DNA of 64,000 nt from Pedobacter sp. PLR. GTDB lineage: Bacteria > Bacteroidota > Bacteroidia > Sphingobacteriales > Sphingobacteriaceae. Each line of letters begins with the position of its first letter. Within the stretch, counting starts at the first letter, position 1. Of this stretch, positions 1 to 9,251 are shown piece after piece. The position numbers and the translations under genes were made by a program. Under the pieces are notes generated by a model. That model searched no databases. It was not told the DNA's origin and saw only the letters and a program-made list of their open reading frames with translations. Location of the stretch: contig NZ_JAPIVQ010000003.1 of assembly GCF_026239675.1 (NCBI RefSeq), positions 558,001 to 622,000 on the forward strand, in the 5' to 3' direction.

Positions 1-651
1 GGTTTCTGGAATGAACAACGTGGAATTGTTTTTGGCGACCCGATTAATAGTAAAATGCAATTGTTAAGAACGATCGATGGTGGCGTTTCCTGGAATGACA
101 TTTCGGAAAACCTGCAGGCTAAAATGGGTGTTGGCGAAGCCGCTTTTGCTGCCAGCGGTACCACCATTAAAACCCTGGATAACGGAAAAGTATGGATTGC
201 TACCGGAGGAAAGGTTTCGAATATTTATTATTCCAGCAATTTTGGATCTACCTGGCAGGTGTTTGAATGCCCGATTCTTCAGGGAGAAAGTAGTACAGGC
301 CCCTTTTCTATGGATTTTTATGATGACAATCATGGGATAGTAGTGGGTGGTAATTACCTGAAAGATAAAGAAAATGAAAACAATGTTTTGTTGACCAGTA
401 ATGGCGGTAAAACCTGGCAGAAACCTGAGAAGCCAGTAGATGGCTACCGCTCAGGAGTGGTTTATATCACTGAAAAAATGCTGGTAGCTACAGGCAGTTC
501 AGGAACTGATGTTTCTTCTGATGGTGGTAAAAACTGGTATAATATTTCAGTGGTCAGCATGAACGTGATTCAAAAATCAAAAACCGGTGGTTTAATCCTG
601 CTTGCAGGCAATAAAGGGCAGATTTATCGGTTAACTATAACTACAAAGTAA
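1..651 (+). CDS. BNR/YCF48-like repeat protein, 3' part only
   Basis: The reading frame is open from the first base, so the start lies outside the window; about 216 residues are visible. It contains repeated blades of the type TSNGGKTW, SSDGGKNW and TIDGGVSW, the Asp-box/BNR signature of beta-propeller proteins such as sialidases and the photosystem II assembly factor YCF48. In Bacteroidota such proteins are usually exported oxidoreductase-like or sialidase-like propellers of unknown substrate. No catalytic residues can be assigned from this fragment. It ends four bases before the glyoxalase-like gene, so the two are probably cotranscribed. Confidence 0.75.
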   Translation, partial: GFWNEQRGIVFGDPINSKMQLLRTIDGGVSWNDISENLQAKMGVGEAAFAASGTTIKTLDNGKVWIATGGKVSNIYYSSNFGSTWQVFECPILQGESSTGPFSMDFYDDNHGIVVGGNYLKDKENENNVLLTSNGGKTWQKPEKPVDGYRSGVVYITEKMLVATGSSGTDVSSDGGKNWYNISVVSMNVIQKSKTGGLILLAGNKGQIYRLTITTK

Positions 652-655
652 ATCC

Positions 656-1039
656 ATGTTAAGTAAAGTACACCATATTGCAATTATTTGCAGCGATTAT
701 AATGTTTCTAAGATTTTTTATACGGATGTATTGGGTTTAACCATCATCCGGGAAGTATATCGGGCAGAAAGAGATTCTTATAAACTTGATCTTGCCTTGA
801 ACGGGGAGTACGTGATTGAGCTTTTCTCTTTTCCTGATCCGCCAGTGCGACCTTCCAGACCAGAGTCAGTAGGTTTAAGACACCTTGCTTTTCAGGTCGA
901 CGATCTGGAAAAAGTGATTCAGGTGCTGAAAGAAAAAGGAGTAGCGCCAGAACCCATCAGAGTAGATGAGTTTACCGGTAAACGATTTACCTTTATTGCA
1001 GATCCTGATTTGTTGCCCATAGAGTTCTATGAAAAATAA
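656..1039 (+). CDS. VOC (glyoxalase/bleomycin resistance) family protein
   Basis: A 127-residue single-domain vicinal-oxygen-chelate protein. It starts with VHHIAIICSDY, has GLRHLAFQVDD in the middle and LPIEFYE at the end; the two His and the final Glu fit the metal-ligand positions of glyoxalase I-like folds. It is closest in layout to the short YaeR/GloA2 group, whose substrate is generally not established, so I do not claim methylglyoxal activity. It follows the propeller gene by four bases and is followed by a good intrinsic terminator. Confidence 0.85.
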   Translation: MLSKVHHIAIICSDYNVSKIFYTDVLGLTIIREVYRAERDSYKLDLALNGEYVIELFSFPDPPVRPSRPESVGLRHLAFQVDDLEKVIQVLKEKGVAPEPIRVDEFTGKRFTFIADPDLLPIEFYEK

Positions 1040-1108
1040 TATTTTTTACGCGGAATACAATAATCAGATGATTTAGGCGTCTTATATATGAGAGCGTTAA
1101 TTTAGATG

Positions 1109-1147
1109 ACGGGGATGTGGCTGGAAGCTATATCCCCGTTTCTTTTT
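1109..1147 (+). terminator. Intrinsic terminator after the VOC gene
   Basis: ACGGGGAT at 1109-1116 pairs with ATCCCCGT at 1132-1139 and is followed by TTCTTTTTG. It is oriented for plus-strand transcription from the VOC gene. Confidence 0.75.
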
Positions 1148-1170
1148 GCCCCGGATTTTTCAATAGCAAC

Positions 1171-1203
1171 AAAAAAGAAAAGCCTGCCCGAAGGCAAGCT
1201 TTT
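1171..1203 (-). terminator. Intrinsic terminator of tRNA-Cys
   Basis: Read on the minus strand, an 11-base-pair stem with one G-U pair closes a TTCG tetraloop (positions 1178-1203). A TTTTCTTTTTT tract follows. It lies directly downstream of tRNA-Cys. Confidence 0.75.
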
Positions 1204-1207
1204 AATG

Positions 1208-1278
1208 ACGTCATGGGCGGATTCGAACCGCCGTTAAAGGTTTTGCAGACCCATACCTAACCACTCGGCCACATGACT
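1208..1278 (-). tRNA. tRNA-Cys (GCA)
   Basis: On the minus strand the sequence folds as a cloverleaf with anticodon loop CTGCAAA (anticodon GCA), T-loop TTCGAAT between GGCGG and CCGCC, and discriminator base U, as expected for tRNA-Cys. The acceptor stem pairs from position 2 to 7 (GTCATG with CATGAC). The first position as I align it is A opposite G, which is unusual. Its terminator follows immediately. Confidence 0.93.
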
Positions 1279-1421
1279 ATGTAATAGGTGTGGTCCCTAC
1301 AGCAGCAAATATATATAAAGTATACTAAAATAGTAGTCTTTATTTTGAAATACTTCTGAATGAGTGTTTAGTAGGGTTTAAAGGAGGTTTTCGTAGGTTT
1401 ATTTTTTAGGAATCCTGATTT

Positions 1422-1736
1422 TTACATCATTCCTAATTCAAATCTAGCGGTTTCCGACATCATGTCTCTGGTCCATGGCGGGTTCCAGGTGACAACCACA
1501 GCTACTTCATTTACCCCTTCAATCTTTTTCACTTTTTCCTCTACTTCCAGAGGGATGCTTTGTGCAGCAGGGCAACCAGGCGCAGTAAGGGTCATCACAA
1601 TTTGAACATTATTGAATGGAGTCAGGATCTCTGTTTCATAGATTAAGCCAAGCTCATAAATGCTGACCGGTATTTCCGGATCATATATGGTCTGTAAACA
1701 GTCAATTACTTTTTGTTTCAATTCCTCTTTGTCCAT
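1422..1736 (-). CDS. sufT: SufT-like DUF59/MIP18 family protein, Fe-S maturation
   Basis: A 104-residue protein with the DUF59 signature DPEIPVSIYELGLIY and the reactive-cysteine segment TAPGCPAAQSIP. It ends with a WTRDMMSETARFELG-type tail seen in SufT/PaaD-like proteins. Known relatives help transfer Fe-S clusters to target proteins. It is the last gene of the suf operon, three bases after sufE, which supports a Fe-S role over a phenylacetate-oxygenase (PaaD) role. Confidence 0.88.
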   Translation of the reverse strand: MDKEELKQKVIDCLQTIYDPEIPVSIYELGLIYETEILTPFNNVQIVMTLTAPGCPAAQSIPLEVEEKVKKIEGVNEVAVVVTWNPPWTRDMMSETARFELGMM

Positions 1737-1739
1737 GAT

Positions 1740-2183
1740 CTATTTGTTTTCAAGTTCTTTAATGGATTGATAAGCCAATGCATAATTTTTCATTTGTTTG
1801 ATCATCGCCAATAAGCCGTTAGATCTGGTTTGCGCCAGATGGCTGAACATCCCGATCTCTTTAAAGAATTCCAATTTAGCCTCCAGGATGGTTTTTGGCG
1901 ACTGTCCCGATAGCACCTTAATTAGCATACTGACCAGGCCCTTCACAATCATCGCATCGCTGTCCGCTTTAAAAAACACGTTCCCATCCTGATATGACGC
2001 GATAAGCCATACGTTGGATTGACAACCTTTTATTTTATGGTCTGTCGTTTTATAACTTTCCTCCAATGCCGGCAATTGTTTTCCCAAATCAATCAGGTAT
2101 TCATACTTATCTTCCCAGCTGTCAAACATGGAAAAATCAGAAATGATTTCTTTTTCTATCTCAGCTATATTCTTTTGATTCAT
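1740..2183 (-). CDS. sufE: SufE, sulfur acceptor for SufS
   Basis: A 147-residue SufE-family protein. The segment HKIKGCQSNVWL carries the cysteine that accepts persulfide sulfur from SufS in characterised homologues. Its ATG overlaps the sufS stop codon by one base (TGATG), suggesting translational coupling. Cytosolic; works with SufS to feed sulfur to the SufBCD scaffold. Confidence 0.93.
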   Translation of the reverse strand: MNQKNIAEIEKEIISDFSMFDSWEDKYEYLIDLGKQLPALEESYKTTDHKIKGCQSNVWLIASYQDGNVFFKADSDAMIVKGLVSMLIKVLSGQSPKTILEAKLEFFKEIGMFSHLAQTRSNGLLAMIKQMKNYALAYQSIKELENK

Positions 2184-3484
2184 CAGGATAACATTTTAAT
2201 GGATTTATGAAGTCCTGCAAGGAGGACATCTATTTCTTCTTTCGTATTGTAAAGCGCAAAAGAGGCCCTTATGGTGCCGGGAATGCCAAACCGCTTCATC
2301 AGTGGCTGGGTGCAATGATGCCCCGTTCTTACGGCAATGCCCAGGTTATCCAGTAGGATGCCAATGTCATGTGGATGGATGTTTTTGATGATAAATGAAA
2401 CCAGACTTACTTTCTCTTTAGCTTTTCCAATGATCTCCAGACCAGGTATATTTTCCAGTCCGGCGGTAGCATAATCAAGTAATTCATTTTCATGTTTTCT
2501 GATCTGATCTTTTCCGATGCTTTTGATGAAGTCTATTGCCGTTTTTAAGGCAATGGTATCGGCGATATTCGGTGTTCCGGCTTCATATTTATAGGGTAGG
2601 TCGTTATAGGTGGTCCGCTCAAAGCTAACCTCTTTGATCATTTCCCCTCCGCCCTGAAAAACCGGCATAGCTTCCAGGAGTTCTTTCTTACCATACAGTA
2701 CACCTATGCCGGTAGGGGCATATAATTTATGACCTGAAAAAGCAAAGAAATCACAGTCTAAATCCTGAACATCTATGTCCAGGTGTACTGCCGATTGTGC
2801 GCCGTCTACCAATACTTTTGCGCCGGACTGATGTGCCCTTGAAATCATTTCTTTGACAGGATTGACGGTACCCAGTGCATTAGAGACTTGTACAATGGCA
2901 ACCAGCTTAGTTTTTTCATTCAGTAAGTGCTGGTATTGCTCCATAGAAAGTGTCCCGTCATCTAATACAGGAATGACTTTTAAAACCGCCTTTTTTTCCT
3001 GACACAGGATTTGCCAGGGTACAATATTGGAATGGTGTTCCATTCCGGAGATCAGAATTTCATCACCGGCATTAATGTTTTGCCTGCCCCAGGTGTTGGC
3101 TACGAGGTTGATTCCTTCTGTTGTTCCGCGTGTAAAGACAATTTCTTCCGGCATTGCCGCTCCAATGAACTCCTGAACGGCATGACGACTGGCCTCATAA
3201 GCCAATGTAGCTTCTTCTGCGAGCGTATGTATTCCGCGGTGGATATTGGCGTTATAACGACTGTAATAGTCGCTTAGCGCATCAATTACGCATTGCGGTT
3301 TTTGGGAGGTCGCAGCATTATCAAAATAGATCAGCTTCTTTTCATTGACTGTCCTGCTCAGGATAGGGAATTGGGCTCTGATGGCTTGTACCTCAAAAGC
3401 AGATTGTTCCGCATCATTAGTCCTTTGGCCTGAATCAGCTGTTTTGTCTGTCAATGAGGAAGGTTTGATCTCTGGTGCTTTCAT
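2183..3484 (-). CDS. sufS: SufS cysteine desulfurase
   Basis: A 433-residue PLP-dependent class V aminotransferase-fold enzyme that releases sulfur from cysteine. Visible motifs are NAATSQKP near the N-terminus, SGHKLYAPTGIG with the PLP lysine, and RTGHHCTQPLM with the catalytic cysteine. About 35 residues precede the first conserved segment (FPILSRTVNEKKLIYFDNAA) and are polar and low in conservation. The ATG is one base after the sufD stop codon, so this start is well placed despite the extension. Confidence 0.95.
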   Translation of the reverse strand: MKAPEIKPSSLTDKTADSGQRTNDAEQSAFEVQAIRAQFPILSRTVNEKKLIYFDNAATSQKPQCVIDALSDYYSRYNANIHRGIHTLAEEATLAYEASRHAVQEFIGAAMPEEIVFTRGTTEGINLVANTWGRQNINAGDEILISGMEHHSNIVPWQILCQEKKAVLKVIPVLDDGTLSMEQYQHLLNEKTKLVAIVQVSNALGTVNPVKEMISRAHQSGAKVLVDGAQSAVHLDIDVQDLDCDFFAFSGHKLYAPTGIGVLYGKKELLEAMPVFQGGGEMIKEVSFERTTYNDLPYKYEAGTPNIADTIALKTAIDFIKSIGKDQIRKHENELLDYATAGLENIPGLEIIGKAKEKVSLVSFIIKNIHPHDIGILLDNLGIAVRTGHHCTQPLMKRFGIPGTIRASFALYNTKEEIDVLLAGLHKSIKMLS

Positions 3485-3485
3485 T

Positions 3486-4796
3486 TTATGAGCTGGCTAA
3501 CTGATCTAAAATTAATTGTTCAACGTGTATACGTAAAGGTTCCAACTTGATTTGGTTCAGAATATCGGATGCAAATGCCTGTAATAATAAAGATTCAGCA
3601 GTTTTTAAAGGAAGCCCCCTGGCTCTTAAATAAAACATCGCTTCTTCATCCAGCTGCCCTACAGTGCAGCCATGAGAACATTTTACGTCATCAGCAAAGA
3701 TTTCCAGTTGAGGTTTGGCATTAATAGTTGCCCGCTCAGATAGAATGATATTCTTGCTGGATTGGTAAGCATTTGTCTTTTGAGCATCCGGTTGTACGAT
3801 GATTCTTCCACTGAAAACCCCGGTCGCAGTATCGTCGGCAATTCCCTTGTAAAGCTGGTTGCTGAAGCAATTTGGCTGTTTATTGTCGACCAGCGTATGG
3901 TGATCTACATGACTGTTTCCTTTCAAAAGAGACAAGCCATACAAATGCGTTTCATTGCCTTCGGCGTCTAAAATCAGGTTCAGGTTATTGCGGATTACGC
4001 CACCATTCAGGGCGATCGTTAAGGTCTGCACATAGCTTTTTCCGATTTGATGGATCTGTGTACTGCTTACCTGAGCGGCATTAGCGCCATCATTCTGAAG
4101 TTTATAATAAGCTAGAAATGCATTTTCCTGTAAGACAATTTCGATCACCTCATTACTGAAACTATCCATGCTGCCCAGTGTGGTATAGGTTTCTACCAGT
4201 TGTAAATTCGTGTTTTCCGCTAAATAGACCAGGCTCCGCGGTTGGGAGAGGATGTTTTCTGTATTTGCATTGTTAATGTGGTGTAAATACAAGGCTGCAT
4301 CTAATTGTTGCCCTTTTGGAAGATAAATGAAAACTCCGTCCTGTATAAATGCGGTGTTTAAGGCATGGAGGCCATCTTTCAGGTATTTGCTGCTACTGCC
4401 CAGATGTTCTGCTACAATCTTTTGATAAGGGCCTTTTGCCGCTTCTTCCAGCGGTAAAATGATCAGTTCTTTTTCAGAAGAAATCATTTTTGATAAACCA
4501 GGCATAAACCGTCCATCAATAAAATAAAGCTCATTGGCTTCATTTTTTCCGGGTAAGTTCAGTGCGCGGAGCCCGGCAAGGCTTAGGTTTTCTTTTGAAT
4601 CCTCTTTTGAAAACTGATAATTCTTGTCAAATAAACTGCTGATATTGGTGTATTTCCATTCTTCCAGCTTATAGGTAGGTAATCCTGATTGATTAAAAGT
4701 ATCAAAAGCTGCTTTACTAAGTTCCTTAATAGTACTTGTGGAATCAGTAGCTGCTAAACCTTCAAATTGATCTGTAAAATAAGCGATGTTAGTCAT
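3486..4796 (-). CDS. sufD: SufD, Fe-S scaffold subunit
   Basis: A 436-residue SufD. The C-terminal half has the SufB/SufD beta-helix segments (FSGRIIVQPDAQKTNAYQSS, EIFADDVKCSHGCTVGQLDEEAMFYLRARG), and the N-terminal half is the more divergent SufD-specific part. In known systems SufD forms SufBC2D with SufB and SufC, on which the cluster is built. There are 58 bases between sufC and sufD. Confidence 0.95.
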   Translation of the reverse strand: MTNIAYFTDQFEGLAATDSTSTIKELSKAAFDTFNQSGLPTYKLEEWKYTNISSLFDKNYQFSKEDSKENLSLAGLRALNLPGKNEANELYFIDGRFMPGLSKMISSEKELIILPLEEAAKGPYQKIVAEHLGSSSKYLKDGLHALNTAFIQDGVFIYLPKGQQLDAALYLHHINNANTENILSQPRSLVYLAENTNLQLVETYTTLGSMDSFSNEVIEIVLQENAFLAYYKLQNDGANAAQVSSTQIHQIGKSYVQTLTIALNGGVIRNNLNLILDAEGNETHLYGLSLLKGNSHVDHHTLVDNKQPNCFSNQLYKGIADDTATGVFSGRIIVQPDAQKTNAYQSSKNIILSERATINAKPQLEIFADDVKCSHGCTVGQLDEEAMFYLRARGLPLKTAESLLLQAFASDILNQIKLEPLRIHVEQLILDQLASS

Positions 4797-4854
4797 TGTC
4801 TTTTCTTTTAAGAAGGATTCGTTTTTAAATGGACCGGATGGTGCTTTTAAAAGA

Positions 4855-5622
4855 TTACTCTTTTGCAGCTAAATCCGTTTCATCGGTAATAAAATCATAT
4901 CCTTTTTCTTCCAGTTCAAGGGCAAGTTCTTTGGTGCCGGATTTAACAATACGTCCGTTGTAAAGTACGTGGACATAATCAGGCTGGATATAATCCAATA
5001 AGCGCTGATAATGGGTAATCAGTAGTATCGCCCGGTTTTCATTTCTCAATTTGTTGATCCCATTGGCCACAATACGAAGGGCATCAATGTCCAGTCCGGA
5101 ATCTGTTTCATCAAGGATGGCAAGTTTCGGCTCCAGCATGGCCATCTGAAAGATTTCATTACGTTTCTTTTCTCCGCCGGAAAACCCCTCATTGATCGAC
5201 CTGCTGAGTAAGGATTGATCGATCTCCACCAATGCCATTTTCTCTTTCATAATCTTCAGAAAAGCGAGTGCATCCAATGGCTCCTGACCATGATATTTAC
5301 GCTTTTCATTCACTGCAGCCTTAATGAAATTCGTTGTGCTCACCCCGGGGATCTCAACCGGATACTGAAATGCGAGGAACAGACCCTCCCTGGCGCGGTC
5401 TTCAATAGACAAATCCAGCAGGTTTTTATCCAGAAAAGTGACCGTACCTTCAGTGACTTCATATTCTTCTCTTCCTGCAAGTACGGAGGCTAAAGTACTT
5501 TTCCCGGAACCATTAGGGCCCATGATGGCATGTACTTCTCCGGCTTTAATGTCCAGATTTATGCCCCTCAGGATCTCTTTGCCGTCAATATTTGCGTGTA
5601 TATTTTTTATAGATAACATCAT
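4855..5622 (-). CDS. sufC: SufC, ATPase of the SufBCD complex
   Basis: A 255-residue ABC-type ATPase without membrane segments. It shows Walker A GPNGSGKSTL, the SufC-type signature SGGEKKRNEI, and Walker B LAILDETDSGLD. It hydrolyses ATP to drive conformational change in the SufBCD scaffold. It follows sufB by 25 bases. Either of two adjacent ATGs could be the start. Confidence 0.96.
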   Translation of the reverse strand: MMLSIKNIHANIDGKEILRGINLDIKAGEVHAIMGPNGSGKSTLASVLAGREEYEVTEGTVTFLDKNLLDLSIEDRAREGLFLAFQYPVEIPGVSTTNFIKAAVNEKRKYHGQEPLDALAFLKIMKEKMALVEIDQSLLSRSINEGFSGGEKKRNEIFQMAMLEPKLAILDETDSGLDIDALRIVANGINKLRNENRAILLITHYQRLLDYIQPDYVHVLYNGRIVKSGTKELALELEEKGYDFITDETDLAAKE

Positions 5623-5647
5623 ATTTGAAATTTTAGAGGATTAGAAA

Positions 5648-7093
5648 TTAGCCTACACTGCCTTCCATACTAATGGTGAGTAGTTTTTGCGCTTCTATAG
5701 CAAATTCCATAGGGAGCTGGTTCATCACTTCTTTGGCAAACCCGTTTACGATCAGCGCCACAGCAGCTTCTGCATCAATACCGCGCTGGCGACAGTAGAA
5801 AAGTTGATCTTCCCCGATTTTGGAGGTGGTAGCTTCATGCTCTACAATGGCGGTTTTGTTTTTTACTTCTATATAAGGAAAGGTATGGGCGCCACATTTA
5901 TCTCCCAACAGGAGGGAATCGCATTGCGAATAATTCCGCGCATTGATCGCTCCTTTGGAGGCACGAACCAAGCCACGGTAACTGTTCTGACTTTGTCCGG
6001 CAGAGATGCCTTTGGCAACAATCCTGCTTCTCGTGTTTTTTCCAAGATGTATCATTTTAGTGCCGGTATCTGCCTGCTGATGATGATTGGTGAAGGCCAC
6101 AGAGTAAAACTCACCAATAGAATGGTCACCTTTAAGGATCACACTCGGATATTTCCAGGTGATGGCAGAGCCGGTTTCTACCTGTGTCCAGGAGATTTTA
6201 GCATAATCCCCCTGACAAATACCACGTTTGGTAACGAAGTTGTAAATTCCTCCCTTTCCTTCTTTATCACCGGGATACCAGTTTTGAACAGTAGAATACT
6301 TGATTTCTGCCTTTTCCATGGCAATAAGTTCTACCACTGCTGCGTGTAATTGATTTTCATCCCTCATCGGTGCGGTACAACCTTCCAGATAGCTCACATA
6401 ACTCTCTTCTTCCGCGATGATCAATGTTCTTTCAAATTGTCCGGAATTTTCAGCGTTGATCCTGAAATAAGTAGAGAGCTCCATCGGGCATCTTACGCCT
6501 TTAGGAATATAACAGAATGATCCATCGGTAAAGACTGCTGAATTTAATGCCGCAAAGTAATTGTCGGTCATCGGTACTACCGAACCCAGGTGTTTTTTTA
6601 CCAATTCGGGATGCTTTTGAATGGCTTCACTTATGGAACAAAAAATGACCCCGATTTCGGACAATTGTTCTTTAAAAGAGGTCGCAATAGAGACACTGTC
6701 CATCACCACATCAACGGCTACTCCTGTTAATCTCTTTTGTTCGTTCAGGGAAATCCCTAGTTTTTCAAAAGTACGCAGCAGTTCCGGGTCAACCTCATCA
6801 AGGCTGTTTAGCTGCTCTTTTTGCTTCGGGGCAGCATAATAAATAATATCCTGGTAATTAATAGGAGGGTGTTTGATGTTGGCCCAGGTTGGTTCGGTTA
6901 GCTTTAACCAGTAGGCATAGGCTTTAAGGCGCCAGGCAAGCATCCATTCCGGCTCGTTCTTTTTTTTAGAAATGAGCTCAATAACCCCCTCGTTTAATCC
7001 CTTAGGGATGATGTCTGTATCTATTTTTGTTGTAAAGCCGTACTTGTAGTCGTTTAGTGCGGATTTCTCCAACATATCCAAATCTTCATTCAT
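5648..7093 (-). CDS. sufB: SufB, Fe-S scaffold subunit
   Basis: I choose the ATG at 7093 ([11 protein letters not shown], 481 residues). An upstream in-frame ATG at 7120 would lie almost at the predicted transcription start, and family members begin at the later position. Conserved segments include [25 protein letters not shown] text (seen as [19 protein letters not shown]), [20 protein letters not shown] and [19 protein letters not shown]. First gene of sufBCDSE-sufT. Confidence 0.96.
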   Translation of the reverse strand: MNEDLDMLEKSALNDYKYGFTTKIDTDIIPKGLNEGVIELISKKKNEPEWMLAWRLKAYAYWLKLTEPTWANIKHPPINYQDIIYYAAPKQKEQLNSLDEVDPELLRTFEKLGISLNEQKRLTGVAVDVVMDSVSIATSFKEQLSEIGVIFCSISEAIQKHPELVKKHLGSVVPMTDNYFAALNSAVFTDGSFCYIPKGVRCPMELSTYFRINAENSGQFERTLIIAEEESYVSYLEGCTAPMRDENQLHAAVVELIAMEKAEIKYSTVQNWYPGDKEGKGGIYNFVTKRGICQGDYAKISWTQVETGSAITWKYPSVILKGDHSIGEFYSVAFTNHHQQADTGTKMIHLGKNTRSRIVAKGISAGQSQNSYRGLVRASKGAINARNYSQCDSLLLGDKCGAHTFPYIEVKNKTAIVEHEATTSKIGEDQLFYCRQRGIDAEAAVALIVNGFAKEVMNQLPMEFAIEAQKLLTISMEGSVG

Positions 7094-7127
7094 GATATCG
7101 GTCTTTGATGTTATTATCACAATAACT

Positions 7128-7166
7128 GTACCTTATAAAGGTACGGCTAACCTATTGCTTGTACAA
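7128..7166 (-). promoter_or_regulatory. suf operon promoter with overlapping palindrome
   Basis: On the minus strand, TTG (7166-7164), a 20-base spacer and TACCTTTA (7143-7136) match the Bacteroidota pattern TTG-N20-TAnnTTTG with one deviation. A perfect palindrome, GTACCTT-ATA-AAGGTAC (7128-7144), covers the -7 element, a position where a repressor could act. Predicted start is near 7132, leaving about 39 bases of leader before the ATG at 7093. Confidence 0.6.
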
Positions 7167-7289
7167 AAAAGTATAAACAGATAAATGTAAGATTTAGAGG
7201 TGTTTGTGTGTTGGATCAGGGAGCTGATTCATCTGTTTTAGAAAATGAAGCACTATTTTACAGGGAAGTAGAATGGCGGTATCCATCAT

Positions 7290-7324
7290 AAAAATACCCC
7301 CAAAATTTTCAAACATTTTGGGGG
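7290..7324 (-). terminator. Intrinsic terminator of the PNGase F-like gene
   Basis: CCCCCAAAA (7297-7305) and TTTTGGGGG (7316-7324) form a nine-base-pair stem. On the minus strand it is followed by TATTTTTAT. Confidence 0.65.
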
Positions 7325-7375
7325 CTGTGCAATGCTTTTGGGAGCTGTGCAATGCTTTTTTGGAGACAGTGCAGC
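7316..7375. repeat. Short imperfect tandem repeat, about 20 bases x 3
   Basis: Two near-identical units of the form TTTTGGG-(G/A)GCTGTGCAATGC lie at 7316-7335 and 7336-7354, with a more diverged third (TTTTTTGGAGACAGTGCAGC) after them. The first unit shares its TTTTGGGGG with the terminator arm. It probably arose by local duplication. Confidence 0.55.
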
Positions 7376-7421
7376 ATAATTTTATGGGAGTATTTTAATG
7401 CTGATTCCTTTTGATCAGGCT

Positions 7422-9104
7422 TTACTCCTGGTCGCCGATTAATACGCCGGAAACGTTCCATGAGCTAAAGCTGGTGCCTTCTGGTTTTCCAAGAGGGATG
7501 GCTACCTGCAGTGTATGCTGACCTGGTGTAAGGTTTTCTAAGGGGATTTCTACAGGAAGCGTAAGCGTTCCCGGACACCAGTTTGAGCGACTTAAATCTG
7601 AAGAAGAAAGACCATTTCCGAAATTACCGGAAGAAGGATTGCTAAAACGGTAGGTTGCACAATCTTCTCTCCATGGAATAAAATGATAAACTCTTTTACC
7701 ATCCACAAAAATCTCATTCATTTTTGGAACGAATTCATCTCCTTTACCCCAGCCACCGTGGCCGGTTGTCAGGTACCTTAACCTTAGGTTTTTTACACCT
7801 TGTGGGACATCAATGGTTACGGTTAGGGAATCTTTTTCAAACATGGTTCCATACTCTTGTCCGGCCATTTCCATCAAATTGGTGGTGTTAAATACAGGCA
7901 TGATAAAAGATTTCTTTTCCTTCTCTTTTTCACCCTCATATCCAGGGTAGTAATTTAGGTTCAGGCTTACGGTATGTCCGCCTTTATCATAGTTTCCGAT
8001 ATATACGCCAATCCAGACTTCGCCTTGTAATTTCGGAGAAAGGACAGTAATATCTTGTTTGTAAATCACTGAATCTGCCCAGTTGTATCCTTTTATTTTT
8101 GCTTGTTCATTAAAGTGTTTCACGCCAAATGAAGTGAAAAAACGCATCAGTTCTAAAGGAGGGAGGTAATTGTCCGTAGCCGTAACACCCTGATATTTTT
8201 TGCCATTACGGGCAAGATAAACCGGTAAAGTCTGTAATCCGTTTTGTAAGGCATTAAGGAAGGAAATTGATTTGTCTACCGGGATCATAAACACCGATCC
8301 TGTTCTGTCGTAAGCATCACCGTTAGAGTTTTGGATCAGCTCTGCAAATACAGATTGTCCTGGTCTTGCAGCCGGAAGTTTTACTTTTTTAAGGATTACG
8401 GTACCGCCGGAGAAATGGTAAGTTGCATTGCTCTGGTCAGCAGCAGGGTTCTCTGTTTTGTTTCCAAAACTGATCTTTTCCTTATTGAAGATGTTGATCG
8501 TTTGGTAGCGACTTTCAATCACCTGACGTTGATAGGCGGCTTCGTCAAGGATTGTACCCCATTGTTTAGGCCAGGCCAGTTCTTCGGCTTTTACCTTGCG
8601 GTAATCAATTTTCTTCGCATAAGTTTCTGTATTGCCATTGCGAATGGTTTTTAGGATCAGACCGATGCCGGGAGTAATGGTCAGGTCTGGTGTTCCTTTA
8701 ATTTTCAGGTCATTTGTATACCAGATTTCAATAGTATTAGAGCGGATAAAAACTTTTGCTTTTTTACAGGGAATACCCATTATTGTATCTGTACCTGCGA
8801 TCAGCTCTGCTGTGGCATATTCAGAAAAAGGTTTTTTAAAGGTGTATAGATTTCCATTGCTATTCAGCACCTGATAGGTAACTGCCTCTTCAAATTGCAG
8901 GAATTGTTCTTGTTTTGCCTGGCGATCCTGACCGGCGATCCTCGCCTGAGCTCCTTTGATAAATAGCTTTTTCTCTCCGCCGGTTTCCTTGCCGTTGCTG
9001 CGGGAGCCATAGGTGATGACCGCTTCGGTAGCGGAGGTGTTTTTTTGTGCGAATGATGCAGTGCTCATAATCAGCATTGCGATACAAAATAAATGGGTTT
9101 TCAT
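7422..9104 (-). CDS. Secreted PNGase F-like peptide:N-glycosidase with extra N-terminal domain
   Basis: A 560-residue protein with a signal peptide (MKTHLFCIAMLIMSTASFAQ). The C-terminal part has the PNGase F pattern: GHGGWGKGDEF near residue 448, NEIFVDG, WREDCATYRF, GLSSSDLSRSNWCPG near 500 and SFSSWNVSGVLIG at the end. PNGase F cleaves N-linked glycans from glycoproteins. Residues about 25-200 are an additional domain resembling the GLPGLI family (MGIPCKKAKVFIRSNTIEIWYT, TPGIGLIL). Catalytic Asp/Glu positions cannot be mapped without an alignment. The protein is likely periplasmic or surface-exposed. Confidence 0.82.
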   Translation of the reverse strand: MKTHLFCIAMLIMSTASFAQKNTSATEAVITYGSRSNGKETGGEKKLFIKGAQARIAGQDRQAKQEQFLQFEEAVTYQVLNSNGNLYTFKKPFSEYATAELIAGTDTIMGIPCKKAKVFIRSNTIEIWYTNDLKIKGTPDLTITPGIGLILKTIRNGNTETYAKKIDYRKVKAEELAWPKQWGTILDEAAYQRQVIESRYQTINIFNKEKISFGNKTENPAADQSNATYHFSGGTVILKKVKLPAARPGQSVFAELIQNSNGDAYDRTGSVFMIPVDKSISFLNALQNGLQTLPVYLARNGKKYQGVTATDNYLPPLELMRFFTSFGVKHFNEQAKIKGYNWADSVIYKQDITVLSPKLQGEVWIGVYIGNYDKGGHTVSLNLNYYPGYEGEKEKEKKSFIMPVFNTTNLMEMAGQEYGTMFEKDSLTVTIDVPQGVKNLRLRYLTTGHGGWGKGDEFVPKMNEIFVDGKRVYHFIPWREDCATYRFSNPSSGNFGNGLSSSDLSRSNWCPGTLTLPVEIPLENLTPGQHTLQVAIPLGKPEGTSFSSWNVSGVLIGDQE

Positions 9105-9251
9105 AGGAGATAAAGCTAAGAATTATTATGATAGGAGATTTGGCCGCATGACGGATTTTCTAATGACAGGTCTCCGAATGAAGAAGAAACCTAAAGAATA
9201 ACCCGTACATTTGAATAGCTAAGGCCTTGTAAAACTGTAGATTCTTTGCTG

